A DNA stretch of 64,000 bases from Haloarcula limicola (GTDB lineage Archaea > Halobacteriota > Halobacteria > Halobacteriales > Haloarculaceae). Below the pieces are notes generated by a model. The model worked only from the letters and a program-made list of their open reading frames with translations, did not search any database and was not told where the DNA came from. Shown here in pieces: positions 16,719-24,349 of this stretch. Within the stretch, counting starts at the first letter, position 1. Every line of letters starts with the position of its first letter. The stretch lies in assembly GCF_010119205.1 (NCBI RefSeq), contig NZ_WRXM01000005.1, positions 124,001 through 188,000 on the forward strand, in the 5' to 3' direction. The position numbers were made by a program, and so were the translations under genes.

Positions 16719-17539
16719 GTACACAGGATACCGATTCCGTAACGGCAGCTGATACAGACGAGCGGGCGACTACCGAGACGGATACGGATACACCGTCGAG
16801 CAATCCAGTTGTCGACCTCACGGACGTTACCTTCGGCTATACAGCGACGCCCGTGGTCGAAGATATCTCACTAGAAATCTACCCGGGTGAGTACGTTGCC
16901 ATTGTGGGGCCAAACGGCTCCGGGAAGTCGACGCTAATGCAGCTGATGTTGGGACTGCTCGAGCCAGACACTGGGACGGCACATCTGTTCGGCGAACATG
17001 CTAACCGGTTCGACGACGGGGAGCGAATCGGCTACGTCGCCCAGCAGGCTAACGCCGCGAAGGAAATGCCGATCACTGTCCGCGAGGTAGTGAAGATGGG
17101 TCGGTTCCCACACATCGGGTTTGGACGCCTGTCGAGTGAGGACTGGACCATCGTCGACGACGCGCTCACGACCGTCGGGATGAGTGCATTCGCTGACCGG
17201 CGCGTCACACAGCTGTCGGGTGGCCAACGCCAGCGCGCATTCATCGCACGGGCACTGGCAAGCGAGGCCGAGCTGCTCGTACTTGATGAGCCGACTGTCG
17301 GCGTCGACGCCGAGTCGGTCGACGCCTTCTACGAGTTACTGGCGACGCTCAACGCGGAGGGTATCACTGTCCTCCTTATCGAGCACGATCTCGGAGCGAT
17401 TGTCGAGCACGCCGACCGCGCTGTCTGCCTGAATCGCGAGGTCTACTTCGACGGCCCGACCGGCGAATTCGTCGACAGCGACGCGCTGGCTCGGGCGTTT
17501 GGGACCGAGGCAGGGTTTCTCACGGGGGCAAACAGATGA
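16715..17539 (+). CDS. Metal ABC transporter ATP-binding protein
   Basis: This 274-residue ATPase has Walker A GPNGSGKST, Q-loop YVAQQAN, signature LSGGQRQR, Walker B LLVLDEPT and switch histidine IEHDLG. The ATG at 16715 overlaps the preceding stop (ATGA). Its N-terminus has an unusual Asp/Thr-rich extension of about 30 residues before VVDLTDVTFGY. It energises the adjacent membrane permease; the closest functional class is MntB/ZnuC. Confidence 0.92.
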   Translation: MSTQDTDSVTAADTDERATTETDTDTPSSNPVVDLTDVTFGYTATPVVEDISLEIYPGEYVAIVGPNGSGKSTLMQLMLGLLEPDTGTAHLFGEHANRFDDGERIGYVAQQANAAKEMPITVREVVKMGRFPHIGFGRLSSEDWTIVDDALTTVGMSAFADRRVTQLSGGQRQRAFIARALASEAELLVLDEPTVGVDAESVDAFYELLATLNAEGITVLLIEHDLGAIVEHADRAVCLNREVYFDGPTGEFVDSDALARAFGTEAGFLTGANR

Positions 17540-18624
17540 GCGTGGGCGTCCCAGCCACTCTTCTGCCAAGTGTCCTCGCCGTGGGTGTGGACCTATCGCT
17601 AGTCGTCCCGCTGCAGGGCGGACTCGGCGCCATCGGCGACCTGATCTTCGGTGTCCTTCTGTGGTTCTTGGAGCAGTGGTACTGGTTGATGGACTGGGTG
17701 TACTATTTCACGGGTCTCGAGATGCTGAACCCGCGCTACCGGTTTATGCACCGGGCGCTGCTCGTCGGACTCTGCGTCGGCGTGATGGCGCCGCTTATCG
17801 GGACGTTTCTCGTCCACCGACAACTTGCACTCATCGGCGATGCGCTGGCCCACACCGGATTTGCCGGAGTCGCCATTGGACTATTCCTGAACGCCGTCAT
17901 CGACCTGGGGGTCTCGCCCTACCTCACCGCCGTCGTTGTGGCGATGATTGCCGCGCTATTCATCGAGCTCATTTCTGAGGCCACGGATGCCTATAACGAT
18001 GTCTCGATGGCGATCGTCTTATCGACAGGCTTCGCGTTGGGGACGACGCTTATCAGCCTTAACGCAGGGGGCCTCGCCGTCGGCGTCAACCAATTCCTCT
18101 TTGGCAACCTCTCGACGGTGTCACCGCAAAGCGCAGCAATCCTCCTGGTGCTGTTCGCCGTCATCGTCGGGACAGTAGCCGTGACGCGCAACCAACTCCT
18201 GTACGTCACCTTCGACGAGACCGCGGCCGCAGTTTCTGGCATCTCTGTCAACTGGTACAATCGAGTGATGGTCATGCTGACGGCGATGGTCGTCGTCGGC
18301 GCAATGCAGATCATGGGGGTCATCCTCGTCGCGGCGATGCTCGTGGTTCCAGTCGCTGGCGCAACCCAGGTGTCCCGAAGTTTCTCCGAATCGCTTGTTG
18401 TCTCGGTCGTCCTCGCGGAACTCGCAGTGTTACTGGGGATCGCCGTCGCCTACTACGGCGGCGTCACGGCCGGTGGCGTCATCGTCCTCGTCGCCGTGGG
18501 CATCTACATCTGTGCCGTCGCGCTGGGGAAGGTTCAGTCCGCTCGTCGTGAACAGGACACACCTGATATGGGTAGCATCGAGGGCAATAATACTGAGATG
18601 GGCACCGGAATGGGGGATGACTGA
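17536..18624 (+). CDS. Metal ABC transporter permease (ABC-3 family)
   Basis: This 362-residue membrane protein has about nine hydrophobic segments, including RALLVGLCVGVMAPLIGTFL, ALIGDALAHTGFAGVAIGLF and the late LLGIAVAYYGGVTAGGVIVL. The HxxxAHTGFAG and GTALISLNAG motifs are characteristic of the ZnuB/MntC ABC-3 family. The N-terminal 80 residues (LWFLEQWYWLMDWVYYFTGL) are an extra membrane segment. The hydrophilic C-terminus ends MGTGMGDD. Start overlaps the ATPase stop by 4 nt. It forms the metal channel in the membrane. Confidence 0.9.
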   Translation: MSVGVPATLLPSVLAVGVDLSLVVPLQGGLGAIGDLIFGVLLWFLEQWYWLMDWVYYFTGLEMLNPRYRFMHRALLVGLCVGVMAPLIGTFLVHRQLALIGDALAHTGFAGVAIGLFLNAVIDLGVSPYLTAVVVAMIAALFIELISEATDAYNDVSMAIVLSTGFALGTTLISLNAGGLAVGVNQFLFGNLSTVSPQSAAILLVLFAVIVGTVAVTRNQLLYVTFDETAAAVSGISVNWYNRVMVMLTAMVVVGAMQIMGVILVAAMLVVPVAGATQVSRSFSESLVVSVVLAELAVLLGIAVAYYGGVTAGGVIVLVAVGIYICAVALGKVQSARREQDTPDMGSIEGNNTEMGTGMGDD

Positions 18625-19385
18625 TGGGCATAGCTAGTGGGGGCGACCCATCAGACGGTCACACCCGAAATGACAAGGGTGGGCAGCCGAATAGATCGAC
18701 AGGAATGCTGAGCGCGGTCATGGAGGACTACATCAAGGCGATTTATACCATCGAGAGGGATAGCGATGGGCGAGTGTCGACCTCCGCGCTTGCCGACCAT
18801 CTCGAGGTCACCGCACCGACCGTCACCTCCATGCTGAAAAAGCTCGAAGAACGCGGCCTGGCCGACCGTGAGGAGTACAAAGGTGTACGGCTCACGGAAG
18901 AGGGCAAACTCGTCGCTCTCGAGATCCTCCGGCACCATCGTCTTCTCGAAGCGTTCTTGACCGACCAACTCGATTATGACTGGGCTGACGTCCATGACGA
19001 GGCCGACAGACTCGAACACCACGTCTCCGAGGAGTTGACCAACCGCATTGCCGAGGCCCTAGGTAACCCCCCAGTTGACCCGCACGGCGATCCGATTCCC
19101 GACGCCAACCTATCCGTTCCCACGGAGAGCGACACCATTCGTCTTGCCGACGCTAACGAGGGCAAGCGTGTAACTGTCCGGCGAATCCGCCACCAAGGTG
19201 ACGCGGAATTGCGTTACCTCGCAGATGCCGGCGTTCGACCGGAGGTCGAGCTCACAATAGTTGATGTCGCGCCATTCGGGATGATCACCGTCGAGACACC
19301 AGCAGGCGAGCAGAGCCTCCCGGAAGACATTTCACAACTCATCGAGGTTGTTCCAGTGGCCGCCGCAGACGGCGTCGAGATGTAG
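18624..19385 (+). CDS. DtxR/SirR-family metal-dependent transcription repressor
   Basis: This 253-residue regulator has an N-terminal winged helix (MEDYIKAIYTIERDSDGRV, VTAPTVTSMLKKLEERGLAD), a dimerisation/metal domain (ILRHHRLLEAFLTDQLDYDW, EADRLEHHVSEELTNRI, NPPVDPHGDPIP) and a C-terminal FeoA-like SH3 domain (RVTVRRIRHQGDAELRYLAD onward). HHRLLE and DRLEHHVS supply the metal ligands. ATG 18624 overlaps the permease stop; an alternative ATG at 18705 is closer to family starts. It most likely represses this operon at 15604-15619 when Mn or Fe is plentiful. Confidence 0.9.
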   Translation: MGIASGGDPSDGHTRNDKGGQPNRSTGMLSAVMEDYIKAIYTIERDSDGRVSTSALADHLEVTAPTVTSMLKKLEERGLADREEYKGVRLTEEGKLVALEILRHHRLLEAFLTDQLDYDWADVHDEADRLEHHVSEELTNRIAEALGNPPVDPHGDPIPDANLSVPTESDTIRLADANEGKRVTVRRIRHQGDAELRYLADAGVRPEVELTIVDVAPFGMITVETPAGEQSLPEDISQLIEVVPVAAADGVEM

Positions 19386-19432
19386 GTACGGCCATCATCC
19401 GACGAGGATTCCTGATGCACTCGAAAGTGAAC

Positions 19433-20131
19433 TTAGGACCTCATCTGCTGAATCAGTTCTCGAATTGCATCCTGCTTCTGGTACCCGATCACAGAAAAAA
19501 GGATGACAGCGCTGATAAGCACCAGTGCCGAGGTGACCTGCCCATTGGCTAACTCCCCGCCAGCGTAGACGGTGATAACGTACGCCGGGAAACGACCGAC
19601 GATAATAACGGCGAGAAACGTCCGGAGTCGCCACGTCGTAAGGCCACTCAGAAAACAAATCGCGTCGTCCGGGAGCCCAGGAATGAGCACGAATGCTAGT
19701 AGTCCTGGGATGCCAACTCGATCGACGAACCCATCGAAGCGGGTCATCACATCTTCGTGGAGCAGACGTTCGACCAGCGGTCGCCCAAACCGCTTGGCGA
19801 GGCTGAACGCGACTGCACTTCCCAGCAACACACCGGCAAGACTGTATACGGTTCCCGCAACCGGGCCAAACAGGTATCCAGCGACGAGTGCGAGGATTTG
19901 TCCAGGTATCGGAGCGACGATGACCTGGAGGGCTTGGAGAAGGACGAAGACGAGTGGCGCGAAAACACCAAATTGACTAATCCACTCACGGAGTGCCTGA
20001 GCGTCGAAAATAAACGGTGCGTACTGACGAGCACCAAGATATGCAGCCACGAATGCAATAGTCAAAAAGACGAGTCCCACTACTCCGCGCCAGAGAGCAG
20101 CTCTAGAGGAGAAGACACGCATTCGTTTCAT
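19433..20131 (-). CDS. TVP38/TMEM64-family membrane protein (DedA-like)
   Basis: This protein of about 232 residues has five to six membrane segments. The VTT-domain signature is clear: LQALQVIVAPIPGQILALVA, GYLFGPVAGTVYSLAGVLLG, SAVAFSLAKRFGRPLVERL and VDRVGIPGLLAFVLIPGLPD. Family members scramble or flip lipids or carry polyisoprenoid carriers. ATG 20131 or 20122 are likely starts; the longer frame to 20233 adds a Cys-rich segment not typical of the family. It ends tail-to-tail with the DtxR-type gene. Confidence 0.85.
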   Translation of the reverse strand: MKRMRVFSSRAALWRGVVGLVFLTIAFVAAYLGARQYAPFIFDAQALREWISQFGVFAPLVFVLLQALQVIVAPIPGQILALVAGYLFGPVAGTVYSLAGVLLGSAVAFSLAKRFGRPLVERLLHEDVMTRFDGFVDRVGIPGLLAFVLIPGLPDDAICFLSGLTTWRLRTFLAVIIVGRFPAYVITVYAGGELANGQVTSALVLISAVILFSVIGYQKQDAIRELIQQMRS

Positions 20132-20370
20132 CACGAGTCGCAAGACAGCATGAATCTTGTCCCCTGGCCACGTTTCTCGACAGTCCTCGCCACAGCAGAA
20201 AAGTGCAGTACCTCTTTTTCGCAACCAGTACAACTGTTAGTGTACAGGGCTTCCAGATCCCGTTTCTGCGACCGCCATTGGACGCAGTGACCCTGCCACC
20301 GGCACTGCTGTGTGCTAGCTGTCGGAACCAAGACTAGCTCAGTAGCTGCAAGAGTGGAGTGTGCAATCAT

Positions 20371-20419
20371 AAACGAACGGAGCGACCAGTCTCAAATTGT
20401 GGTTCACAATGGGTATGAC
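20371..20419 (+). repeat. Dispersed repeat R, copy 3
   Basis: It contains GGAGCGACCAGT and GGTTCACAATGGGTATGAC, related to the copies at 8637 and 9597. Again it lies beside a PIN toxin module (20702-21405). The stretch 20420-20701 has no gene; it contains short GC-rich inverted segments of mobile-element type. Confidence 0.5.
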
Positions 20420-20701
20420 GAACATCAACCCCAGCAGCATACCTTAGCTTCAGACCACCTCAGTACCAACGAATTCAGAACCACTATGCAGATAATAACT
20501 ACGGGTACTTAGAACAATAGTGGTGGTGAAGGGGAATCACATAGTGTCACACGCACTTTTCCCCACCCCTTCGCTTCGGTGATAGTGGAGTGACCCACAC
20601 GTACTGAAGTGCATCTCTCTCGTCGACAGACAACGCTAGCTCTGCCGATGCCCGAGGCAGCCATTGCCGTCGGCTGGTGACAGCGACCAGTACCGAGCAT
20701 C

Positions 20702-21103
20702 TCAATACGATTCGACAGGCACGCCGTCGAACGCCTCGAAATCAGCCGTATTCTGTGTCACGACAGTCGCTCCGAGTTCTTTCGCGACGGCTGCGATCAG
20801 AAGATCGCCGGTAAGGGCATTGATTGTGTCTTGCTTCAACTCGTCGTCTTGGCGTAAGCCCGCCTCTAGCTCTCCGGCGACGACGGCGTGATCGAACTCG
20901 AAGGGGATGATGGTCGTCCACTCGAACTTTGCGCGCAGTTCAGTCGGGCTGAGCTTCCCCTGTATCGCCCGCCCAACCGCGAGTTCCTTCATATTCAATG
21001 TCGTCGTCACGAACTCGTGGTCGTCGTGGGCCGCCAGATATTCCTCGATCGACATCCGGCCGGCCCAATAGTGAATGAGAAAGGTCGTATCGAGGAGTTT
21101 CAT
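20702..21103 (-). CDS. VapC-type PIN toxin
   Basis: This 133-residue PIN ribonuclease has D5 (KLLDTTFLIHYW), E40 (TLNMKELAVGRA), D100 (LTGDLLIAAVAKELG) and D121 (TQNTADFEAFDGV). The last motif is typical of classical VapC. Its ATG overlaps the antitoxin stop (21100-21103, ATGA). It is predicted to cleave tRNA or rRNA. The usual start MKLLDTTFL was chosen over a longer frame to 21127. Confidence 0.9.
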   Translation of the reverse strand: MKLLDTTFLIHYWAGRMSIEEYLAAHDDHEFVTTTLNMKELAVGRAIQGKLSPTELRAKFEWTTIIPFEFDHAVVAGELEAGLRQDDELKQDTINALTGDLLIAAVAKELGATVVTQNTADFEAFDGVPVESY

Positions 21104-21405
21104 TCGTCCCGGTCCTGGTCCCCGCACGTAGACTCTGACTCCGTCTCCATCGCATCAGCGAGTTCTTCGAGTGCGTCTTGCTGGCGTGTTGCGAGGCCGC
21201 TACTCGTCTGCGTGCGAGACTCGGCGGCGATGCGTTCGAGAGCCGCTGCCGCGTCTGATTCTAGTCCCCCAAACCCGTCGCGCCAGTCGCCCGGCGATTC
21301 GTCTAACAGCCTGTCCATCAGGTCCGTGAAACTCTCACCCTCGCGCTTTCTGGCTTTCAGGCGCTCATACACGTCGTCTCGAACGCCGATGGTTTTCGTC
21401 CCCAT
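21100..21405 (-). CDS. VapB-type antitoxin (DUF217-like)
   Basis: This 101-residue protein starts MGTKTIGVRDDVYERLKARK, followed by GESFTDLMDRLLDESPGDWR. This is the haloarchaeal VapB layout, in which KTIGVRDDVYERLKxxKREGESF forms a ribbon-helix-helix DNA-binding fold. The Ala/Glu-rich C-terminus (AAAALERIAAESRTQTSSG) likely interacts with VapC. ATG 21405 is 1 nt from the 26-bp palindrome and is chosen over GTG 21456, which would read through the palindrome. Confidence 0.9.
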   Translation of the reverse strand: MGTKTIGVRDDVYERLKARKREGESFTDLMDRLLDESPGDWRDGFGGLESDAAAALERIAAESRTQTSSGLATRQQDALEELADAMETESESTCGDQDRDE

Positions 21406-21406
21406 A

Positions 21407-21432
21407 CTTTGTGTTTGTGTACACAAACACAA
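21407..21432. promoter_or_regulatory. 26-bp perfect palindrome, VapBC operator
   Basis: The half-site is ACACAAACACAAA and its exact complement lies opposite, centred between 21419 and 21420. It lies directly before the antitoxin ATG. An RHH antitoxin dimer pair bound here would block transcription start. Confidence 0.75.
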
Positions 21433-21477
21433 AATACTGTCCTCACTCACCACCAACGCCGACTCGATACCGCCGTT

Positions 21478-21999
21478 TCACTCCCGGTCGACAGTGAAAA
21501 CTCGGTCGTCGCTCCCTGGAGTCTCGTAGGCCACCTCGACGACGCGTGGCTGTCCCTCGGCCACCGTCACGACACACCGGAAATCGTAGCTCGCGTTCCC
21601 ACACTCGACGGTCGCCGTCTCGTCATAGGGAGAATACTCACCGACGACGAGGGTGAGGCGTCCAGCATCGACAGTGTAGCCGACGGACTCCAGTGTTGGT
21701 TCGTTGCAGTGAGCAGGATCCATGCTCCCAGTCACGGTCACGTGCTGCCCATCGAAGGTCGCATTGACATCCTCCTCAGTCGGGGCGTGACTATCAACAA
21801 CCCGAAAGGTCGCCGTGACACCGTCGGCAGTCTGCTGGATCGCAGTCGGCGTGTTCTGGGGCTTCGCTGGTGAGGAGGTGGGCGCCTGATCAACACCGCC
21901 GGGGGTTGTCAACGGGTCGGTAGTTGTGTCCGTCTCCCTGAGACAGCCAGCAAGTGTGACACTACCAGCGACGGCAGCGAGGAGGGCTCGTCGGCGCAT
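21478..21999 (-). CDS. Predicted lipoprotein of unknown function
   Basis: ATG 21999 opens MRRRALLAAVAGSVTLAGCL, an RR-type signal with an AGC lipobox, so the protein would be exported and lipid-anchored. A low-complexity Thr/Pro linker follows (TDPLTTPGG, TSSPAKPQNTPT), then a beta-rich domain of about 110 residues with two cysteines in TVECGNASYDFRCVVTVAEG and another in MDPAHCNEPTLESVGY. No family is recognised. Its upstream region faces the inverted-repeat site at 22081. Confidence 0.75.
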   Translation of the reverse strand: MRRRALLAAVAGSVTLAGCLRETDTTTDPLTTPGGVDQAPTSSPAKPQNTPTAIQQTADGVTATFRVVDSHAPTEEDVNATFDGQHVTVTGSMDPAHCNEPTLESVGYTVDAGRLTLVVGEYSPYDETATVECGNASYDFRCVVTVAEGQPRVVEVAYETPGSDDRVFTVDRE

Positions 22000-22080
22000 A
22001 ACTCGAACCTTACACCACGTAAATAAACAACTGGGGGCCGCTCTAGTTTCGCTTTGACCCTTTCGAGTGGAGCGACGGTA

Positions 22081-22124
22081 GCTAACCAACAATCCTAAGT
22101 GAATCTCGACCACTGTTGGTTAGC
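22081..22124. promoter_or_regulatory. Conserved inverted-repeat site, copy 1
   Basis: GCTAACCAACA, 24 nt, then TTGGTTAGC, ending 2 nt before the ATG at 22127. The same halves with the same 24-nt spacing occur at 46578-46621 and 53877-53920. Arms CTAACCAA/TTGGTTAG are perfect inverted repeats. Confidence 0.7.
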
Positions 22125-22126
22125 AA

Positions 22127-22486
22127 ATGAGCAACCGTTCCCATGCCGAGGCGGCACTTGCAGAACTCCAGAAGGTAGACAGAGCGTCGTTGGACGAGTC
22201 AGCGGCCACGACCTACGACCAGACAGCCGATCACCTCGAATCCCTTCTCGATGACCTCAACACAGCAACCACGGACGACCGGCCGACCGACGTCAAGACC
22301 CCGGACGACTGGGACGAGGATGAGTGGACAGACCAACTCCAAGCGGCGCGTGAGAAAGCGGCACTGCCGCCGACCAAGGGAACGCTCACAACGAAGACGA
22401 TCGACGACCGTGACTACTACTATCTCCAGTGGCGAGACGGTGAGATCATCAGGAGCCAATACGTGGGTCCGGTCGATCCAGCTTGA
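22127..22486 (+). CDS. Small YYYLQW-motif protein (DUF6788-like)
   Basis: This 119-residue acidic protein has an N-terminal helical part (AEAALAELQKVDRASLDESA, HLESLLDDLN) and a C-terminal beta-hairpin module: KGTLTTKTIDDRDYYYLQWR then IIRSQYVGPV. The module (KGTxxxKxxxxRxYYYLQWRxG...YxGPV) is shared with DUF6788-like proteins of mobile DNA. Function unknown; DNA contact is possible given the basic, aromatic hairpin. A second locus at 46220-46575 has the same gene, broken by a frameshift, and both have the same upstream inverted-repeat site. Confidence 0.75.
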   Translation: MSNRSHAEAALAELQKVDRASLDESAATTYDQTADHLESLLDDLNTATTDDRPTDVKTPDDWDEDEWTDQLQAAREKAALPPTKGTLTTKTIDDRDYYYLQWRDGEIIRSQYVGPVDPA

Positions 22487-22625
22487 ACGAACTACAAATC
22501 ACGAACAAAGCACCATCCCACCCCTTGGTTCCGCTGTTAGCGGTCCAAACTATGACTTCTTCGTAGTCGACGAACACGAAATCAGCCTAGAGAAACAACC
22601 CAACCCACCTGACGAACTGGGGACC

Positions 22626-23007
22626 CACACACCCCTCGTCCAGAGTGAAAACCGAGGCAGAGTAGGCGGGGCAGTCCACATGAAAGAGGGGTGGACTGAA
22701 CATGAAAATGCCGAAAAAGACAAACAGAAGAGCGATACCAGCAGATACCAGGATGTCAGTTATCTGAAAAGTGAGAGTAAGTTTCGCTTGAGTCGAACGA
22801 ATGGCGTATTCGTTCTTCTGTATGCTGAATGCACTTGGAGGATTGTTGGTGAAGATAGCTAATAAATCTTCTAGGTAGCAGCAGAGTGTAATCTGCATAT
22901 TATTGAGATGGTATCTACATCAAGTTCATAGGCTACTTTGCTGTTATCCAGTTAGTTTTCTCCAATCCCGTCGCTACATCAGTTACACTCTGGACGAGGG
23001 GTGTGTG
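22626..23007. mobile_element. 382-bp element with perfect 22-bp terminal inverted repeats
   Basis: CACACACCCCTCGTCCAGAGTG at 22626-22647 is matched exactly in reverse complement at 22986-23007. A third, two-mismatch copy of the right end lies at 23602-23623. The inside has no transposase; a weak minus-strand frame (22587-22898) contains a membrane-helix-like stretch (ILVSAGIALLFVFFGIFMF). No target duplication is obvious. It resembles a MITE (non-autonomous transposable element). Confidence 0.6.
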
Positions 23008-23109
23008 CCTTCCCTTCGCCACAGAGACCGATCCTTTGAATCTCTGGTGTGGCTCAACAGAGTACTGCGCTGGGAATGGCCCCTCTCTGTACGAGAGTCA
23101 AAGCCAATC

Positions 23110-23205
23110 TACAAGCGGAGCAGGCCGAGTGCCGCGGGGCTCAAGCCCCGAGGTAGTTCACAGAGATTCAAGGAGGAAGCCCACGACTTCAGTCGTGGGA
23201 GGAGT
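23110..23205 (+). repeat. Orphan tnpB-type 3' end (omega-RNA-like hairpins)
   Basis: A GC-rich stem (GGGGCTCAAGCCCC), the GTAGTTCACAGAG segment and a terminal CCCACGACT-TC-AGTCGTGGG hairpin (23180-23199) are arranged as in the 3' guide-RNA scaffold and right end of haloarchaeal IS1341/IS605 elements. No tnpB gene is present. It may still be transcribed. Confidence 0.45.
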
Positions 23206-23549
23206 CCGACTGTCCCCCGCAATCCACCACCGATGGCACGGCCGGTTTCGCCACCCGAGGAGTTAAATGTTAACACGCCCATATCTGTGATACACTCCCG
23301 GTCGGCCAAATGTGTCGTCCGTGGAGGGGCCTCCGTAGATACGCCTTGAAATCGCGAACGGATGACACAGCGCCTCTCTGGTCGGATTCCCCGACCATGA
23401 AGTGGTGGGAGTCCACCGATGATTAAAGCGGTGTGAAGCAGATTCGGACGCAGACCACAGGTCGGAAAACCACGCAGGAACTCCTTCCGTGTGCCCGACC
23501 TTCTGTTGTACAACCCGCCCTCGACGGCGGAAGAAGTGTGGGCCGAAAC

Positions 23550-23585
23550 CCCCCGCGGGGGAAAGCCCACGACTGAAGTCGTGGG
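23550..23585 (+). repeat. Second orphan IS200/IS605-like end
   Basis: The CCCCCGCGGGGG palindrome (23550-23561) is followed by the CCCACGACT-GA-AGTCGTGGG hairpin (23566-23585). It is nearly identical to the hairpin at 23180. Between 22487 and 23747 no real gene is seen; the region is a build-up of element ends. Confidence 0.5.
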
Positions 23586-23747
23586 TAACTTACGATGAAT
23601 ACACTCTGCACGAGGGGTGTGTCTCTCTTCGTAATCCCCCAGTATTCTGGAGATGGAATCCACAGTTAGTAATATGAGAGGCCTGCAGTCCCCCTATCAG
23701 CTTTGGCTGGACTACGAACTCCCGGACGATCTTGGAACAGTAGAGCA

Positions 23748-24227
23748 TCACCGATCAAGACCAATCAGTTCCTCAATTTCCTCCGTCAGTGCCTCTTGGT
23801 CGCCGATATGCACGGTCAGAACGGGGATCGGTGAGAGGCGGACTACTTTCTCTGCCACACTTCCGAGTAGATAGCGTTCAAACCCGGTCTTCCCGCGAGT
23901 CCCCATCACAATGAGATCGATATCGTTCTCCATCGCGTAGGTAATGATGACAACGGCGGGGTCGCCCCACCGCACTTCTTGGACAGCCTCACACTCCGCC
24001 TCGGTAACCTGTTCTGCAACTGCCCGCGTGGCATCATACCCGTCGTTTTCCAATGCCGAGTTCACTTGGTCTCGTGCATCGTCAGGGACTGACATATATG
24101 CCCGCTCGTCCACAACATAGAGTGAGTGCACCCGCCCTCCAGATCTCTCCACAATACCAAGTGCCTGCTCTGTGACCTGCTCCATCCCGCTGCTTCCATC
24201 TGTCGGAACTAGGATTTCGTCGTACAT
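23748..24227 (-). CDS. Universal stress protein (UspA family)
   Basis: This 159-residue cytoplasmic protein begins MYDEILVPTDGSSGMEQVTE, a typical Usp strand-loop with Asp for nucleotide binding. It ends in the ATP-binding motif VMGTRGKTGFERYLLGSVAE and PIPVLTVHIG. The G-2x-G-9x-G-S pattern is present, so it probably binds ATP. It is a single gene convergent with nothing to its left and preceded by the lyase gene on the same strand after about 120 bp. Role: stress or metabolic adaptor. Confidence 0.92.
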   Translation of the reverse strand: MYDEILVPTDGSSGMEQVTEQALGIVERSGGRVHSLYVVDERAYMSVPDDARDQVNSALENDGYDATRAVAEQVTEAECEAVQEVRWGDPAVVIITYAMENDIDLIVMGTRGKTGFERYLLGSVAEKVVRLSPIPVLTVHIGDQEALTEEIEELIGLDR

Positions 24228-24349
24228 GTCTAATTGAAGCGCCTATTGACACATAAGGATAGGGACAGATTGGGTCAAGTGACATCAGAGACGGTCTAAA
24301 TTTCTCCGCTAAAGTAAGTCAGATTTCTGGAGGTGAACCTCAAAACGAT

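Noticed and set aside
20131-20233. Cys-rich N-terminal extension of the TVP38-like protein
   Set aside because: In frame, but not typical of the family; internal ATGs at 20131 and 20122 fit better. A real zinc-binding leader cannot be excluded.
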